Source: Corallococcus macrosporus
GTDB lineage: Bacteria > Myxococcota > Myxococcia > Myxococcales > Myxococcaceae
DNA: 64,000 nt
Direction: 5' to 3'
Assembly (NCBI RefSeq): GCF_017302985.1
Contig: NZ_JAFIMU010000002.1
Location: forward strand, 806,001 to 870,000
The notes under the pieces were generated by a model. It ran no database searches, was not told the DNA's origin, and was given only the letters and a program-made list of their open reading frames with translations. Position numbers and translations under genes: made by a program. Shown in pieces: positions 51,892 through 60,883 of the stretch (positions are counted from its first letter, which is position 1; each line of letters opens with the position of its first letter).

Positions 51892-53556
51892 ATGATTGAA
51901 GACCTCTGGTACAAGAACGCGGTCGTCTACTGCCTCGACGTCGAGACCTTCATGGACGGCAACGGCGACGGCGTGGGGGACTTCAAGGGCCTCAAGCGCA
52001 AGCTGGACTACCTGGCGGGCCTGGGCATCACGTGTCTGTGGCTGTTGCCCTTCCAGCCCACGCCCAACCGCGACAACGGCTACGACATCAGCGACTACTA
52101 CGGCGTGGATCCACGCCTGGGGGACCTGGGCGACTTCGTGGCCTTCACCCACGAGGCGAAGCTGCACGGCATCCGCGTCATCATCGACCTGGTGGTGAAC
52201 CACACGTCGGATCAACACCCGTGGTTCCAGGCGGCGCGCAAGGACCCGGACAGCCCCTACCGCGACTACTACGTCTGGGCGAAGAAGAAGCCCAAGGACG
52301 CCAACAAGGGCATGGTCTTCCCGGGCGTGCAGGCCTCCACGTGGACGTACGACAAGGAGGCGCGCCTCTGGTACTTCCACCGCTTCTTCGACTACCAGCC
52401 CGACCTCAACGTCGCGAACCCGGAGGTGCGCGAGCAGATCCTCAAGATCATGGGGTTCTGGCTGGAGCTGGGCGTGTCCGGCTTCCGCGTGGACGCGGTG
52501 CCCTTCCTCGTCGAACTGAAGGGCGTGAAGAACCCGGACGTGAAGGACCCGTACAAGCTGCTGGAGGAGATGCGCGAGTTCCTGTCGTGGCGCAAGGGCG
52601 ACGCCATCCTGCTCGCGGAAGCCAACGTCACCATGGACGAGGTGGTGGAGTTCTTCGGTGAAAACGACCGCATGCAGATGGTGTTCAACTTCCTGGCGAA
52701 CCAGAACTTCTACCTGGCGCTCACGCGCGGGGACGTGACGCCGCTGGTGCAGGCCTTGAAGTCGTCACCGAAACTGCCGCACACGGCGCAGTGGGCGAAC
52801 TTCCTGCGCAACCACGACGAGCTGGACCTGGGGCGCCTGTCGGACGAGGACCGGCTGGAGGTGTTCCAGGCGCTGGGGCCGGACAAGAGCATGCAGCTGT
52901 ATGACCGCGGGCTGCGCCGCAGGTTCGCGTCCATGCTGGACGGGGACCGCCGCCGCATCGAGGTGGCCTACAGCCTGATGTTCTCGCTGCCGGGGACACC
53001 GGTGCTCTGGTACGGCGACGAATTGGGCATGGGGGAGAACCTGGCGCTGGTGGAGCGGCAGGCGGTGCGCACGCCCATGCAGTGGAGCCCGGAGCCGCAC
53101 GGCGGCTTCACGCTGGCGGAGGCCCCGGTGAAGCCCCTGGTGTCGGACGGGCCCTTCGGCTTCCAGCACGTGAACGTGGCGCAGCAGCGGCGCGACCCGG
53201 CCTCGCAGCTCAACTGGACGGAGCGCATCATCCGCGCGCGCAAGGAATGCCCGGAGCTGGGCTGGGGCGCGTGGAAGGTGCTGCGCACGGGCAACAAGGG
53301 CGTGCTGGCCATCCGGTACGACTGGAAGGGCAACGCGCTGGTGGTGCTGCACAACCTGGCGTCGCGCCCCTGCACGGTGAAGCTGGACGTGGGCGGCGAG
53401 GAGCCGTGCACGCTCTTCAACGTGCTGAGCGAGGGCCACTCCCGGCCCTCGGATGACGGGCGCCACGTGCTGACCCTGGAGGGCTACGGCTACCGCTGGT
53501 TCCGCGTGGGGCTGGAGAACCCCGCGCGCAAGCACCGCGCGGAGCCGCTGCCCTGA
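51892..53556 (+). CDS. Trehalose synthase-like GH13 alpha-glucanase family enzyme
   Basis: A 554-residue GH13 enzyme. The start WYKNAVVYCLDVETFMDGNG and NGYDISDYYGVDPRLGDLGD resemble TreS (maltose alpha-D-glucosyltransferase). Catalytic residues are D201 (GFRVDAVP), E243 (LLAEAN) and D309 (RNHDEL). The C-terminal 100 residues form the usual beta domain. There is no fused maltokinase. It may interconvert maltose and trehalose, useful in spore formation or osmotic stress, but related oligo-1,6-glucosidase or sucrose-type activities cannot be excluded. The gene is monocistronic. Confidence 0.85.
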   Translation: MIEDLWYKNAVVYCLDVETFMDGNGDGVGDFKGLKRKLDYLAGLGITCLWLLPFQPTPNRDNGYDISDYYGVDPRLGDLGDFVAFTHEAKLHGIRVIIDLVVNHTSDQHPWFQAARKDPDSPYRDYYVWAKKKPKDANKGMVFPGVQASTWTYDKEARLWYFHRFFDYQPDLNVANPEVREQILKIMGFWLELGVSGFRVDAVPFLVELKGVKNPDVKDPYKLLEEMREFLSWRKGDAILLAEANVTMDEVVEFFGENDRMQMVFNFLANQNFYLALTRGDVTPLVQALKSSPKLPHTAQWANFLRNHDELDLGRLSDEDRLEVFQALGPDKSMQLYDRGLRRRFASMLDGDRRRIEVAYSLMFSLPGTPVLWYGDELGMGENLALVERQAVRTPMQWSPEPHGGFTLAEAPVKPLVSDGPFGFQHVNVAQQRRDPASQLNWTERIIRARKECPELGWGAWKVLRTGNKGVLAIRYDWKGNALVVLHNLASRPCTVKLDVGGEEPCTLFNVLSEGHSRPSDDGRHVLTLEGYGYRWFRVGLENPARKHRAEPLP

Positions 53557-53599
53557 ACGAGAGGGAAGCGGCCCCGCCGGTGTCATCGCGTCCGAGGCT

Positions 53600-56227
53600 T
53601 CAGTTCATCTCCACCTTCTGGAAGAGCCGCTCCGGCGGAGCGACGCCGTCGGAGAAGTCCAGGATGGTGGTGTAGTAGGTGGGGTCCCACGCGGAGCCGT
53701 AGAGCACCTGGTCGTGGCCCAGGCCGCGGAAGTCACCCACCAGCATCCGGTTGGCCAGCACCGTCGGGTAGTAGCTCACGCCCTGCGCCTCGCTGTAGCG
53801 CACCTCGGCCGGCGCGACGCCGTCGAAGAAGTCCGCGATGAGCATGGCCGTGCCGGTGGTGCCGTTGTTCACGAGCAGGAGCTGATCATAGCCCAGGCCC
53901 CGGAAATCCCCCGCCGCCTGGTTGTCGTCCGCGTCCGTGAGGCCGTCGAACAGCGTGAAGGCTCCGGACATCTCCACGTAGCGCACCTGCGCCGGCGCCA
54001 CGCCCGTGCTGAAGTCGAGGATCTTCACCCGCGCGCCCGCACCGGAGCGGTTGATGCAGAGCACCTGGTCGTAGCCCCGGTTCTGGAAGTCGCCCACGTA
54101 GAGCTTGTCGTCCGGCTCGGAGCAGTCCTCGAAGGAGTTCGGCATGCTCCAGGACTCGTGGTAGCCGGTTTCCGCGGGGGCGACGCCGTCGCTGAAGTCG
54201 TTGATCATCACGCGCCCGCCCGTGCCGGAGCGGTTGAAGAACAGCACCTGGTCGTGGCCCCGGTTCAGGAAGTCACCGGCGAGCTGCGTGTCCTCCGGGT
54301 CGTGCCAGCCGTTGAGCAGGCCGTTCTGTCCCCAGGACTCCAGGTAGCGCACCTCGGCGGGGGCCACGCCGTCGCGGAAGTCGGTGACCATCACCCGGCC
54401 GCCCATGCCGTCGTTGTTGATGAAGAGCATCTGGTCGTAGCCCAGGCCCCGGAAGTCACCCTGGAGCTTGATGTCGCTGGGGTTGTGCCAGCCGTCCAGC
54501 AGGGGCGATGCGCCCCAGTTCTCCCGGTAGTGGTAGTTGGGGAACCCGCCCGCGTTGACGTAGCCGGAGACCTCGACGCGCGGGCCATAACCCGACCCGT
54601 CGATGGCGATGAGCTGGTCGGAGCTGCCCGCGCCCGCGAAGACGCCCGCCTTGTAGACGGACGGCATGGCCAGCCGGAACGTCTTGGGCGCGTTGCCCAG
54701 CAGCGGGCTGTTGCGGCCCTGCTGATCCAACGCGTAGATGCGCAGCGTGTGGTCCTGCCCGTCCACGTAGACGTCCGGGATGCGGAAGGAGAAGCCGTTG
54801 GCGCCGGACACCATGGGGTAGGCGGCCTTCACGTCCGCGCGGTAGAGGTTCGCCACCACGTTGGCCACGGACGCCGGGTTGCCGTCGATGGAGTAGTAGA
54901 CCGTGATGGACGCCGAGGGCGAGTCCAGGTCCAGCGCCCAGCCCGTCACCGTGCCGTCGCCGGCGACGTTGTCGAGCGTGCCGAACGCGCCCGGCAGGTT
55001 GAAGGTGCGCGGCGAGCCCGCGAGCAGCGGGTTGTGGATGCCCTGCACGTCGAGCCCGTAGACGTACATCGTGTGGTTCTGGCCGTCGCGGTAGTACGCG
55101 GGCACCGGGAAGTAGAACCCGTGGTTGCCCAGGATGCCGTCGTACGCGCTGTTGACGTCACCGCGCGCGACGTTCGCGGTCGCGGCGCCACCGAACGCTC
55201 CGGAGCCGGACGGCCCGTCGATGTAGAAGTGCACGCCCACGGAGACTTCCGGTGACGCGGTGTCGAACGTCCAGCCCTTCACGTAGCCGGTGGAGGTGAT
55301 CTCCTCGAAGTTGCCCTTCATCTCACCCGGGTACATGGACGCGGCGGAGGCGACGTCACCCGCGCTCAGTCCGATGCGCTGGCCGATGGACTGGCCGCCC
55401 TTGGTGCGGATGGTCTGGAGCGTCGCGCCCGTCGCGGGGTCCGTCTTCCCGAACGCCGTGGCGCCGTAGTGCATGATGGACCCGTAGTCATAGGGCCCGA
55501 AGTTGTCGCCGTCGCTGATGTGCTGCTCGAAGTTGTGCTCCTTGCCGTCGAGGATGTTGTCCCAGAGGATCTCCACGAAGTCGTCGCGGAACTCGCGGCT
55601 CTGCTCGTGCCAGAAGCCGATGGCGTGCCCCAGTTCGTGGATGACGGCGCCCAGGCCGCACGCTCCCTCCAGCGTGATGAACTGCCGGCCGCCCTGGCGT
55701 CCCACGGCCGACGAGCAGCCCTGGCCCTTCACGAAGTAGACGTGGTCGGTGGACGAGGGCGTGCTGGCGGAGACGGGCACGAAGCGCAGGCCCGTCTTGC
55801 GCTGCCAGTGCCGGATGGCGTCGTTGATGACGTAGTTGTCGTCCAGCGAGCCGTAGACGTGCACGTACGGGACGACGCCGTTGGGCCAGCGCTTGCTGCT
55901 GCCGGTGACCTGGATGCTCTCCGCGGAGACGCGGTTGCCGGCCTGGGCCTTCACCTTCGGGGACTCGCGCTCCACGTCCTCCACGGTGCCCAGGATGATG
56001 TCGCCTTCGAAGACGGCCAGGCCGTTGACGGCCTCGTACTTCACCTCACGGGACTCGGCCTTGGGACCGATGCGGACCCACGCGGAGCGCACGCCGGAGA
56101 TGGCGGGCGCCTGCGGGGCGGGCGTGGGCGGAGTGGGCTCGGCGGCGTCTTCAGGGCGGCAGGCGGTGCCAAGGCAGGCCACGGCCGTAAGCGCCCGGAT
56201 GACCCGGGCGTGATGGGTGATGCGCAT
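53600..56227 (-). CDS. Astacin-family (M12A) metalloprotease lipoprotein with C-terminal repeats
   Basis: An 875-residue secreted protein. The lipobox is LGTAC (C23). A propeptide-like region leads into an astacin catalytic domain with HELGHAIGFWHEQSR (H197, E198, H201, H207) and the Met-turn SIMHYG. Next come two related beta domains of about 100 residues (near 305-405 and 410-510), with shared blocks VKGWTFD/VTGWALD and GFYFPVP/GFSFRIP. The last 330 residues hold about six repeats of roughly 55 residues, each with GDFRGLGYDQVL or similar and FxDGVAPAEVRY. The repeats are like FG-GAP propellers or lectin-like. It is probably a surface protease for prey or matrix protein. Confidence 0.88.
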   Translation of the reverse strand: MRITHHARVIRALTAVACLGTACRPEDAAEPTPPTPAPQAPAISGVRSAWVRIGPKAESREVKYEAVNGLAVFEGDIILGTVEDVERESPKVKAQAGNRVSAESIQVTGSSKRWPNGVVPYVHVYGSLDDNYVINDAIRHWQRKTGLRFVPVSASTPSSTDHVYFVKGQGCSSAVGRQGGRQFITLEGACGLGAVIHELGHAIGFWHEQSREFRDDFVEILWDNILDGKEHNFEQHISDGDNFGPYDYGSIMHYGATAFGKTDPATGATLQTIRTKGGQSIGQRIGLSAGDVASAASMYPGEMKGNFEEITSTGYVKGWTFDTASPEVSVGVHFYIDGPSGSGAFGGAATANVARGDVNSAYDGILGNHGFYFPVPAYYRDGQNHTMYVYGLDVQGIHNPLLAGSPRTFNLPGAFGTLDNVAGDGTVTGWALDLDSPSASITVYYSIDGNPASVANVVANLYRADVKAAYPMVSGANGFSFRIPDVYVDGQDHTLRIYALDQQGRNSPLLGNAPKTFRLAMPSVYKAGVFAGAGSSDQLIAIDGSGYGPRVEVSGYVNAGGFPNYHYRENWGASPLLDGWHNPSDIKLQGDFRGLGYDQMLFINNDGMGGRVMVTDFRDGVAPAEVRYLESWGQNGLLNGWHDPEDTQLAGDFLNRGHDQVLFFNRSGTGGRVMINDFSDGVAPAETGYHESWSMPNSFEDCSEPDDKLYVGDFQNRGYDQVLCINRSGAGARVKILDFSTGVAPAQVRYVEMSGAFTLFDGLTDADDNQAAGDFRGLGYDQLLLVNNGTTGTAMLIADFFDGVAPAEVRYSEAQGVSYYPTVLANRMLVGDFRGLGHDQVLYGSAWDPTYYTTILDFSDGVAPPERLFQKVEMN

Positions 56228-56407
56228 GTGGGAATCCCCCTCGTTGGGTGTCGCGGTGACTCGCGGTGCAATACGCAGGGACTCGCGAAAGCTGGCTGTG
56301 CGGTGGTGAAAGTTCCCGCGCTATGAGGTGCCTCCACCAGGAGCTCCGCGCCTCCTGAATCGCCGCTTGCCTCGCGTGTCGCGCCGCGCTGCGCGCTCGC
56401 GTTCGCC

Positions 56408-57118
56408 GTGCTGTTCGCCTGCTACGAAGCGCCGGAGGGGATTGGCGGAAGGCTGCTGGGGAGCTTCGCGGCGACGGCCGTGCTGATGCTGCTGTTCCAC
56501 GCGGTGGCTTGGGGCGTGGGCCGGTGGCTGGGCTACCGCAATGGATTTCATGCGTATGCGTTGGAGTGGAGGGGCTCCGTGCTCGCGAGGGCGCTGGCGG
56601 TGATGCTGGTGCTCAAGCCCGTGTCCGTGCTGGTGGGCGTGTCCTTGGGCGTGCTGCGCGCGCAGCCCCTGGAGAAGCCGCTGATGGGGACGGCGCTGCT
56701 GGTGGCGGTGCTGGGCGTCCTCGTGTCCACGTTCGTGCCGTCGGTGGCGGAGGACATCGTGGCGCGAGGCTTCGGGTATCGCGCCTGGCCGGTGGCGGGG
56801 CAGGGGGCGGGCTACGTGTTCATGTCCGCGGGCGTGTTCGTGCTGACGCACGTGTACCGGTTGGGCAACGGTCCGCTGGAGTGGCTGATGTTGTTCTGCA
56901 CGGGCCTGGCGTACGCGGCGGCGGTGGCCCGCACGGGCTCGCTGTGGGGCGCCGTGGGGCTGCACTGGGGATGGAACCTGGCGAACGGGCTGCTGGACCT
57001 GCAACTGGACGTCAACGCAGTGGGGCAGGGCGGTCGCGTGCTGTCCGCCGTGACGGGTCTGGTGGCGCTGGGGCTGGTGGTGCTGCTGCCCGCGAAGCGA
57101 CGTGTTCCCACGGTGTAG
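56408..57118 (+). CDS. CPBP-family intramembrane glutamic protease
   Basis: A 236-residue membrane protein with about seven helices. CPBP motifs are visible: motif 1 AEDIVARGFGYR (E-D-x-x-x-R, variant of EExxxR), motif 2 FVLTHVYR (FxxxH), motif 3 LHWGWN (HxxxN). Such proteases are related to the CAAX prenyl proteases and are linked in some bacteria to bacteriocin processing or immunity. No ATG is available; GTG 56408 is the only in-frame start after the upstream stop. It lies 50 bases before the DUF262 gene, which has its own good ribosome-binding site, so membership of the same operon is possible but not shown. Confidence 0.75.
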   Translation: MLFACYEAPEGIGGRLLGSFAATAVLMLLFHAVAWGVGRWLGYRNGFHAYALEWRGSVLARALAVMLVLKPVSVLVGVSLGVLRAQPLEKPLMGTALLVAVLGVLVSTFVPSVAEDIVARGFGYRAWPVAGQGAGYVFMSAGVFVLTHVYRLGNGPLEWLMLFCTGLAYAAAVARTGSLWGAVGLHWGWNLANGLLDLQLDVNAVGQGGRVLSAVTGLVALGLVVLLPAKRRVPTV

Positions 57119-57168
57119 GTGGCGGGTTCCGGAGCTTCGGGTTACAGACCCGGGGGAGGAGGCTCGCG

Positions 57169-58830
57169 ATGCCCGCTCCCCTGACGCGGCGCCCGGAGAC
57201 GAAGTCGTTCAGCATCGAGGACCTGCTCGACCGCGTGCGGCGTGGCGAGGTGCGCATCCCCGACTTCCAGCGCCCCCTGCGCTGGACCGCGGACGACGTG
57301 CGCGACCTGCTGGACAGCGTGTACCGGGGCTATCCCATCGGGACGCTGTTGTTCTGGCGCAAGGATGCTCCCGCCGCCAACGTCAGCTTCGGCCCCGTGC
57401 GCATCGACGCGCCCTCCACCAGCCAGGGCTTGTGGGCCGTGGACGGACAGCAGCGCGTGACGGCGCTGGCGGGCGTGCTGCTGCATCCGTCCTATGGGGA
57501 CGACGCCGGCCGCGATGACTTCCACCTGTACTTCGACCTGGAGACGGAGGAGCTGCACCCGCCGCCGAAAGAGGGAGCGCCCCCGCCGCACTGGCTGCCG
57601 ATGAACGAGGTGCTGGACAGCGAGTCGCTGCTCCACTGGCTCAACCGCTACCCGGACCGCGAGGCGCACCCGGAGCACCTGCGCGCCGCCATCCGCCTGG
57701 GCAAGGCCATCCGCGAGTACCAGGTGCCCGCGTACGTCGTGGACACCGCGGACGAGAAGGTCCTGCGCATCATCTTCAAGCGCCTCAACACCGCCGGCCG
57801 CCCGCTCACGGACGAAGAGGTGTTCAACGCGCTGTACGTGGGCTCGCGCTCGCTCAGCCTGGAGTCGGTGACCCAGGGGCTCAAGGAGCTGGGCTTCGGC
57901 AGCATCCCGGAGTCGCTGCTCCTGCGCGCCGTGCTCGCCGTGCGCGGCCTGGACTTCACGCGCGGCTACCAGGAACAGCTCAACCAGGACGACGAGCTCA
58001 CGGAGACGGTCCGGCGCACGGACCGGGCGCTCCGCGACGCCATCGTGTTCCTCAAGCGCGACGCGTTCATCCCGCACCTCAAGCTGCTGCCCGCGCCGGA
58101 GAACTCGCTCGTCCTCCTGACGCGGTTCTTCCAACTGCACCCCGAACCGGCACCGCGTTCCCGTGAGCTGCTGTCCCGCTGGTTCTGGCGCCACATCGTC
58201 TTTGGCGGCTGGGAGCTGAAGCCCGCGGAAGCCCTTCAGGTCTTCGCGGCCATCCGCTCCGACGAGGAGCGCTCCCTCCAGACGCTGCTGGCGCAGGTGC
58301 CGCCTCCGCTCATCCGCTGGTGGATGGAGACGGGCCTGCCGGTCATGCCCCACGCCACCGTGAGGCCTCCGCTGGTCCTGCGCATCGCGATGCTGTCGCT
58401 CCAGCCGCGCCACCTGCTGACGGGCGCGGTGCTGGACCCGGCGGAGCTGCTGGAGCAGAAGGGCGAGGGCTTTCAGCTCCTCCTGCTCCCGGATGACGTG
58501 CGGTGGCGCACGCAGCGGGCCCAGGACCGCAGGACGGTCCGGCGCCTCATGGAAGGCACCTTCAACTACCTCTTCCATCCCCCGGTGGAGGGACGCTCCC
58601 TCCTGCAACTGCTCGAAGCACAGCCGCCTCCCAGCGAGGAACTGCTCCACAGCCACGGGCTCACGGCGGAGGCGCTGGCGTCCCTGCGGCGCGATGACGG
58701 CGCGTTCCTGTCCTTGCGCCAGGCCGTGCTGGAGCCCGTCCTGCGCCAGTTCATGGAGGCCCGCACGCGCTGGGACGAATCCGACCGGCCTTCGCTCCAG
58801 TCGATGATCATCGACGACGATGAGGACTGA
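57169..58830 (+). CDS. DUF262 (GmrS/ParB-like) protein
   Basis: A 553-residue protein. The N-terminal DUF262 domain (about 12-230) has IPDFQRPLRW (30-39), PIGTLLFWR, the nucleotide-linked motif DGQQRVTAL (92-100), and FKRLNTAGRPLTDEEVFNALY. It is related to GmrS of type IV restriction GmrSD and to ParB nucleases. Residues 240-553 are helical and match nothing I recognise; no DUF1524/HNH half is seen, so it is not a full GmrSD. The ATG at 57169 has AGGAGG 6 bases upstream. Its stop is one base before the preferred start of the HipA-methyltransferase gene, so they are tightly coupled. A role in defence is inferred. Confidence 0.85.
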   Translation: MPAPLTRRPETKSFSIEDLLDRVRRGEVRIPDFQRPLRWTADDVRDLLDSVYRGYPIGTLLFWRKDAPAANVSFGPVRIDAPSTSQGLWAVDGQQRVTALAGVLLHPSYGDDAGRDDFHLYFDLETEELHPPPKEGAPPPHWLPMNEVLDSESLLHWLNRYPDREAHPEHLRAAIRLGKAIREYQVPAYVVDTADEKVLRIIFKRLNTAGRPLTDEEVFNALYVGSRSLSLESVTQGLKELGFGSIPESLLLRAVLAVRGLDFTRGYQEQLNQDDELTETVRRTDRALRDAIVFLKRDAFIPHLKLLPAPENSLVLLTRFFQLHPEPAPRSRELLSRWFWRHIVFGGWELKPAEALQVFAAIRSDEERSLQTLLAQVPPPLIRWWMETGLPVMPHATVRPPLVLRIAMLSLQPRHLLTGAVLDPAELLEQKGEGFQLLLLPDDVRWRTQRAQDRRTVRRLMEGTFNYLFHPPVEGRSLLQLLEAQPPPSEELLHSHGLTAEALASLRRDDGAFLSLRQAVLEPVLRQFMEARTRWDESDRPSLQSMIIDDDED

Positions 58831-58831
58831 C

Positions 58832-60829
58832 ATGGACCCCATGATTCCCGTGTCCACCACCGGCATCCTCGACGTCCTCATCGGGGACGTGCACGTCGGC
58901 ACGCTCACGCTGCTCGCGGACGAGCGCATCGAGTTCAGCCTCTCCGAGGACTACCGACAGCGCTACCCGCGCCCCGTCCTGGGCCAGTTCTTCGAGGACG
59001 ACCTGTCGCGCCGCCACACCAGCCGCATGCGGCTGCCGCCGTTCTTCTCCAACCTGCTGCCCGAAGGGCCGCTGCGCGACCTCATCTCCGAACGCCAGCA
59101 CATCGCCCGCCAGCGCGAGTTCTTCTTCATCGCGCACCTGGGCGCGGACCTCTCCGGCGCCGTCATCGTCCGCCCCGCGGGCGAGCTCGCCGGCCACGAC
59201 GCGCCGCTGGTGGACGTCCCCGCGGAGCCCGTGTCGGACGGAGAGCCGCTGCGCTTCTCGCTCGCGGGCGTGCAGCTCAAGTTCTCCATGCTCCGCCGCG
59301 ACCGGGGCATGACGCTGCCCATGGGCGGCCTGGGCGGTGACTGGATCGTCAAGCTGCCGGACAACCGCTACGACCGCGTGCCGGAGAACGAGCTGTCCGT
59401 GATGACCTGGGCGCGCGCCACCGGCATCGACGTGCCGGAGCTCCAACTGCTCAAGGTGTCCGACCTGCACGGCCTGCCCGAGGGCATCACCCTGCGCGAG
59501 GACCTGGCGTACGCCATCCGCCGCTTCGACCGCCCGTCGCCGGGCCACCGCGTGCACATGGAGGACCTGGCGCAGGTGCTGGGGCTGTACTCCGACGAGA
59601 AGTACAAGAAGTACAACTACGAGACCATCGCCAACGTGCTGCTCAAGGTCGCGGGCCTGGACGCGCTCCAGGAGTTCCTGCGGCGGCTGGTGTTCATCAT
59701 CGCGTGCGGCAACGGCGACGCGCACCACAAGAACTGGTCGCTCTACTACCCGGACGGCATGCGCCCCGTGCTGTCGCCCGCGTACGACTTCGTCTCCACC
59801 ATCCAGTACATGCCGCAGGATCAGCTCGCGCTGAACCTGGCGAAGTCCAAGCGCTTCGAGGACGTGTCGCTCCAGAGCTTCGAGCGGCTGGCGCGCAAGC
59901 TGGGCCTGCGCGACGAGGACGTGCTCCCGGTGGTGACGGGCGCGGTGGAGGTCGCGCTCGACGCGTGGACCACGCTGCGCGCGGACCTGCCCATGCCGGA
60001 GCTCTTCAAGCAGCGCATCGAGGAGCACTGGAAGCGCGTCCCGCTCCTCCAGGGCAACGTGAAGCGCAGCGCGGGCGAGTTGCGCCAGACGGCCAACGCC
60101 TTCTTCACGCTCTACAGCGAGCTGCCCCGCCTGGGCCCCGGCAGCGACGACTGCACCCGCGAGGCGCTGCGCCGCCTGGCTCCGCCGCCGCCCTCGCCGC
60201 GCGTGCTGGACCTGGGCGCGGGCACCGGACGCCAGTCGCTGGTGCTCGCGCGCGAGCTGGGCACCCGCGTCACCGCCGTGGACCTGCACCGGCCCTATCT
60301 CGACCGGCTGGAGCGCGAGGCCCGCGAGCAGGGGCTGTCGGACACCATCGTCACGCGCCAGGAGGACATGGCCGCGCTGACGCTGCCGCCCGCGTCCTTC
60401 GACCTCATCTGGTCCGAGGGCGCCATCTACGTGGTGGGCTTCGGGCAGGGGCTGCGCCAGTGGCGGCCGCTGCTCGCGCCCGGAGGACAGGTGGCCGTCA
60501 CCGAGTGCTCCTGGCTCACGGACGTGCGGCCTCCGGAGGCGGTGCGCTTCTGGTCCGCCGCGTATCCGTCCATGGCCAGCGTCGCCCAGAACCGAGCGAC
60601 CGCGGAGGCGGCGGGCTTCACGGTGGTGGACACCTTCACGCTGCCCGCGTCCGCGTGGTGGGACGACTACTACACGCCGCTCCTCCATCGCATCGAGCGG
60701 CTGCGCCCCACAGCGGACGCGGCGCTGCGCGAGGTCATCGCGGCGGCGGAACAGGAGGTGAACCTGTACCGCCGCCACGGGGACAGCTACGGCTATGTCT
60801 TCTACCTGCTGCGCTCGCGCGAGCCGTGA
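58832..60829 (+). CDS. HipA-type kinase fused to class I SAM-dependent methyltransferase
   Basis: A 665-residue chimera. Residues 1-410 are a HipA kinase: PPFFSNLLPEGPLR (69-82), RFSLAGVQLKF (141-151; S143 near the autophosphorylation loop), DWIVKLPDNRYDRVPENE, RRFDRPSPGHRVHMEDLAQ, GNGDAHHKNW (catalytic D296) and SPAYDFVST (D319). Residues about 422-665 are a methyltransferase starting NAFFTLYSELPRLGPGSDD, with motif I VLDLGAGTGRQS and TAVDLHRPYLDRL. There is no stop or gap between them. The start at ATG 58832 is favoured by GAGGA 5 bases upstream; ATG 58820 is also in frame. No HipB is present. HipA enzymes phosphorylate tRNA synthetases or other targets; the methyltransferase substrate is unknown. 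Confidence 0.88.
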   Translation: MDPMIPVSTTGILDVLIGDVHVGTLTLLADERIEFSLSEDYRQRYPRPVLGQFFEDDLSRRHTSRMRLPPFFSNLLPEGPLRDLISERQHIARQREFFFIAHLGADLSGAVIVRPAGELAGHDAPLVDVPAEPVSDGEPLRFSLAGVQLKFSMLRRDRGMTLPMGGLGGDWIVKLPDNRYDRVPENELSVMTWARATGIDVPELQLLKVSDLHGLPEGITLREDLAYAIRRFDRPSPGHRVHMEDLAQVLGLYSDEKYKKYNYETIANVLLKVAGLDALQEFLRRLVFIIACGNGDAHHKNWSLYYPDGMRPVLSPAYDFVSTIQYMPQDQLALNLAKSKRFEDVSLQSFERLARKLGLRDEDVLPVVTGAVEVALDAWTTLRADLPMPELFKQRIEEHWKRVPLLQGNVKRSAGELRQTANAFFTLYSELPRLGPGSDDCTREALRRLAPPPPSPRVLDLGAGTGRQSLVLARELGTRVTAVDLHRPYLDRLEREAREQGLSDTIVTRQEDMAALTLPPASFDLIWSEGAIYVVGFGQGLRQWRPLLAPGGQVAVTECSWLTDVRPPEAVRFWSAAYPSMASVAQNRATAEAAGFTVVDTFTLPASAWWDDYYTPLLHRIERLRPTADAALREVIAAAEQEVNLYRRHGDSYGYVFYLLRSREP

Positions 60830-60883
60830 GGCCTGACGGCGGTGGTGGCGCCGAAGGGGACGAACGGGGAGGATGGGCCGCTC

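Noticed and set aside
57169-58830. Complete GmrSD type IV restriction enzyme
   Set aside because: Only the DUF262 half is present; no DUF1524/HNH domain is visible in this gene or the next.
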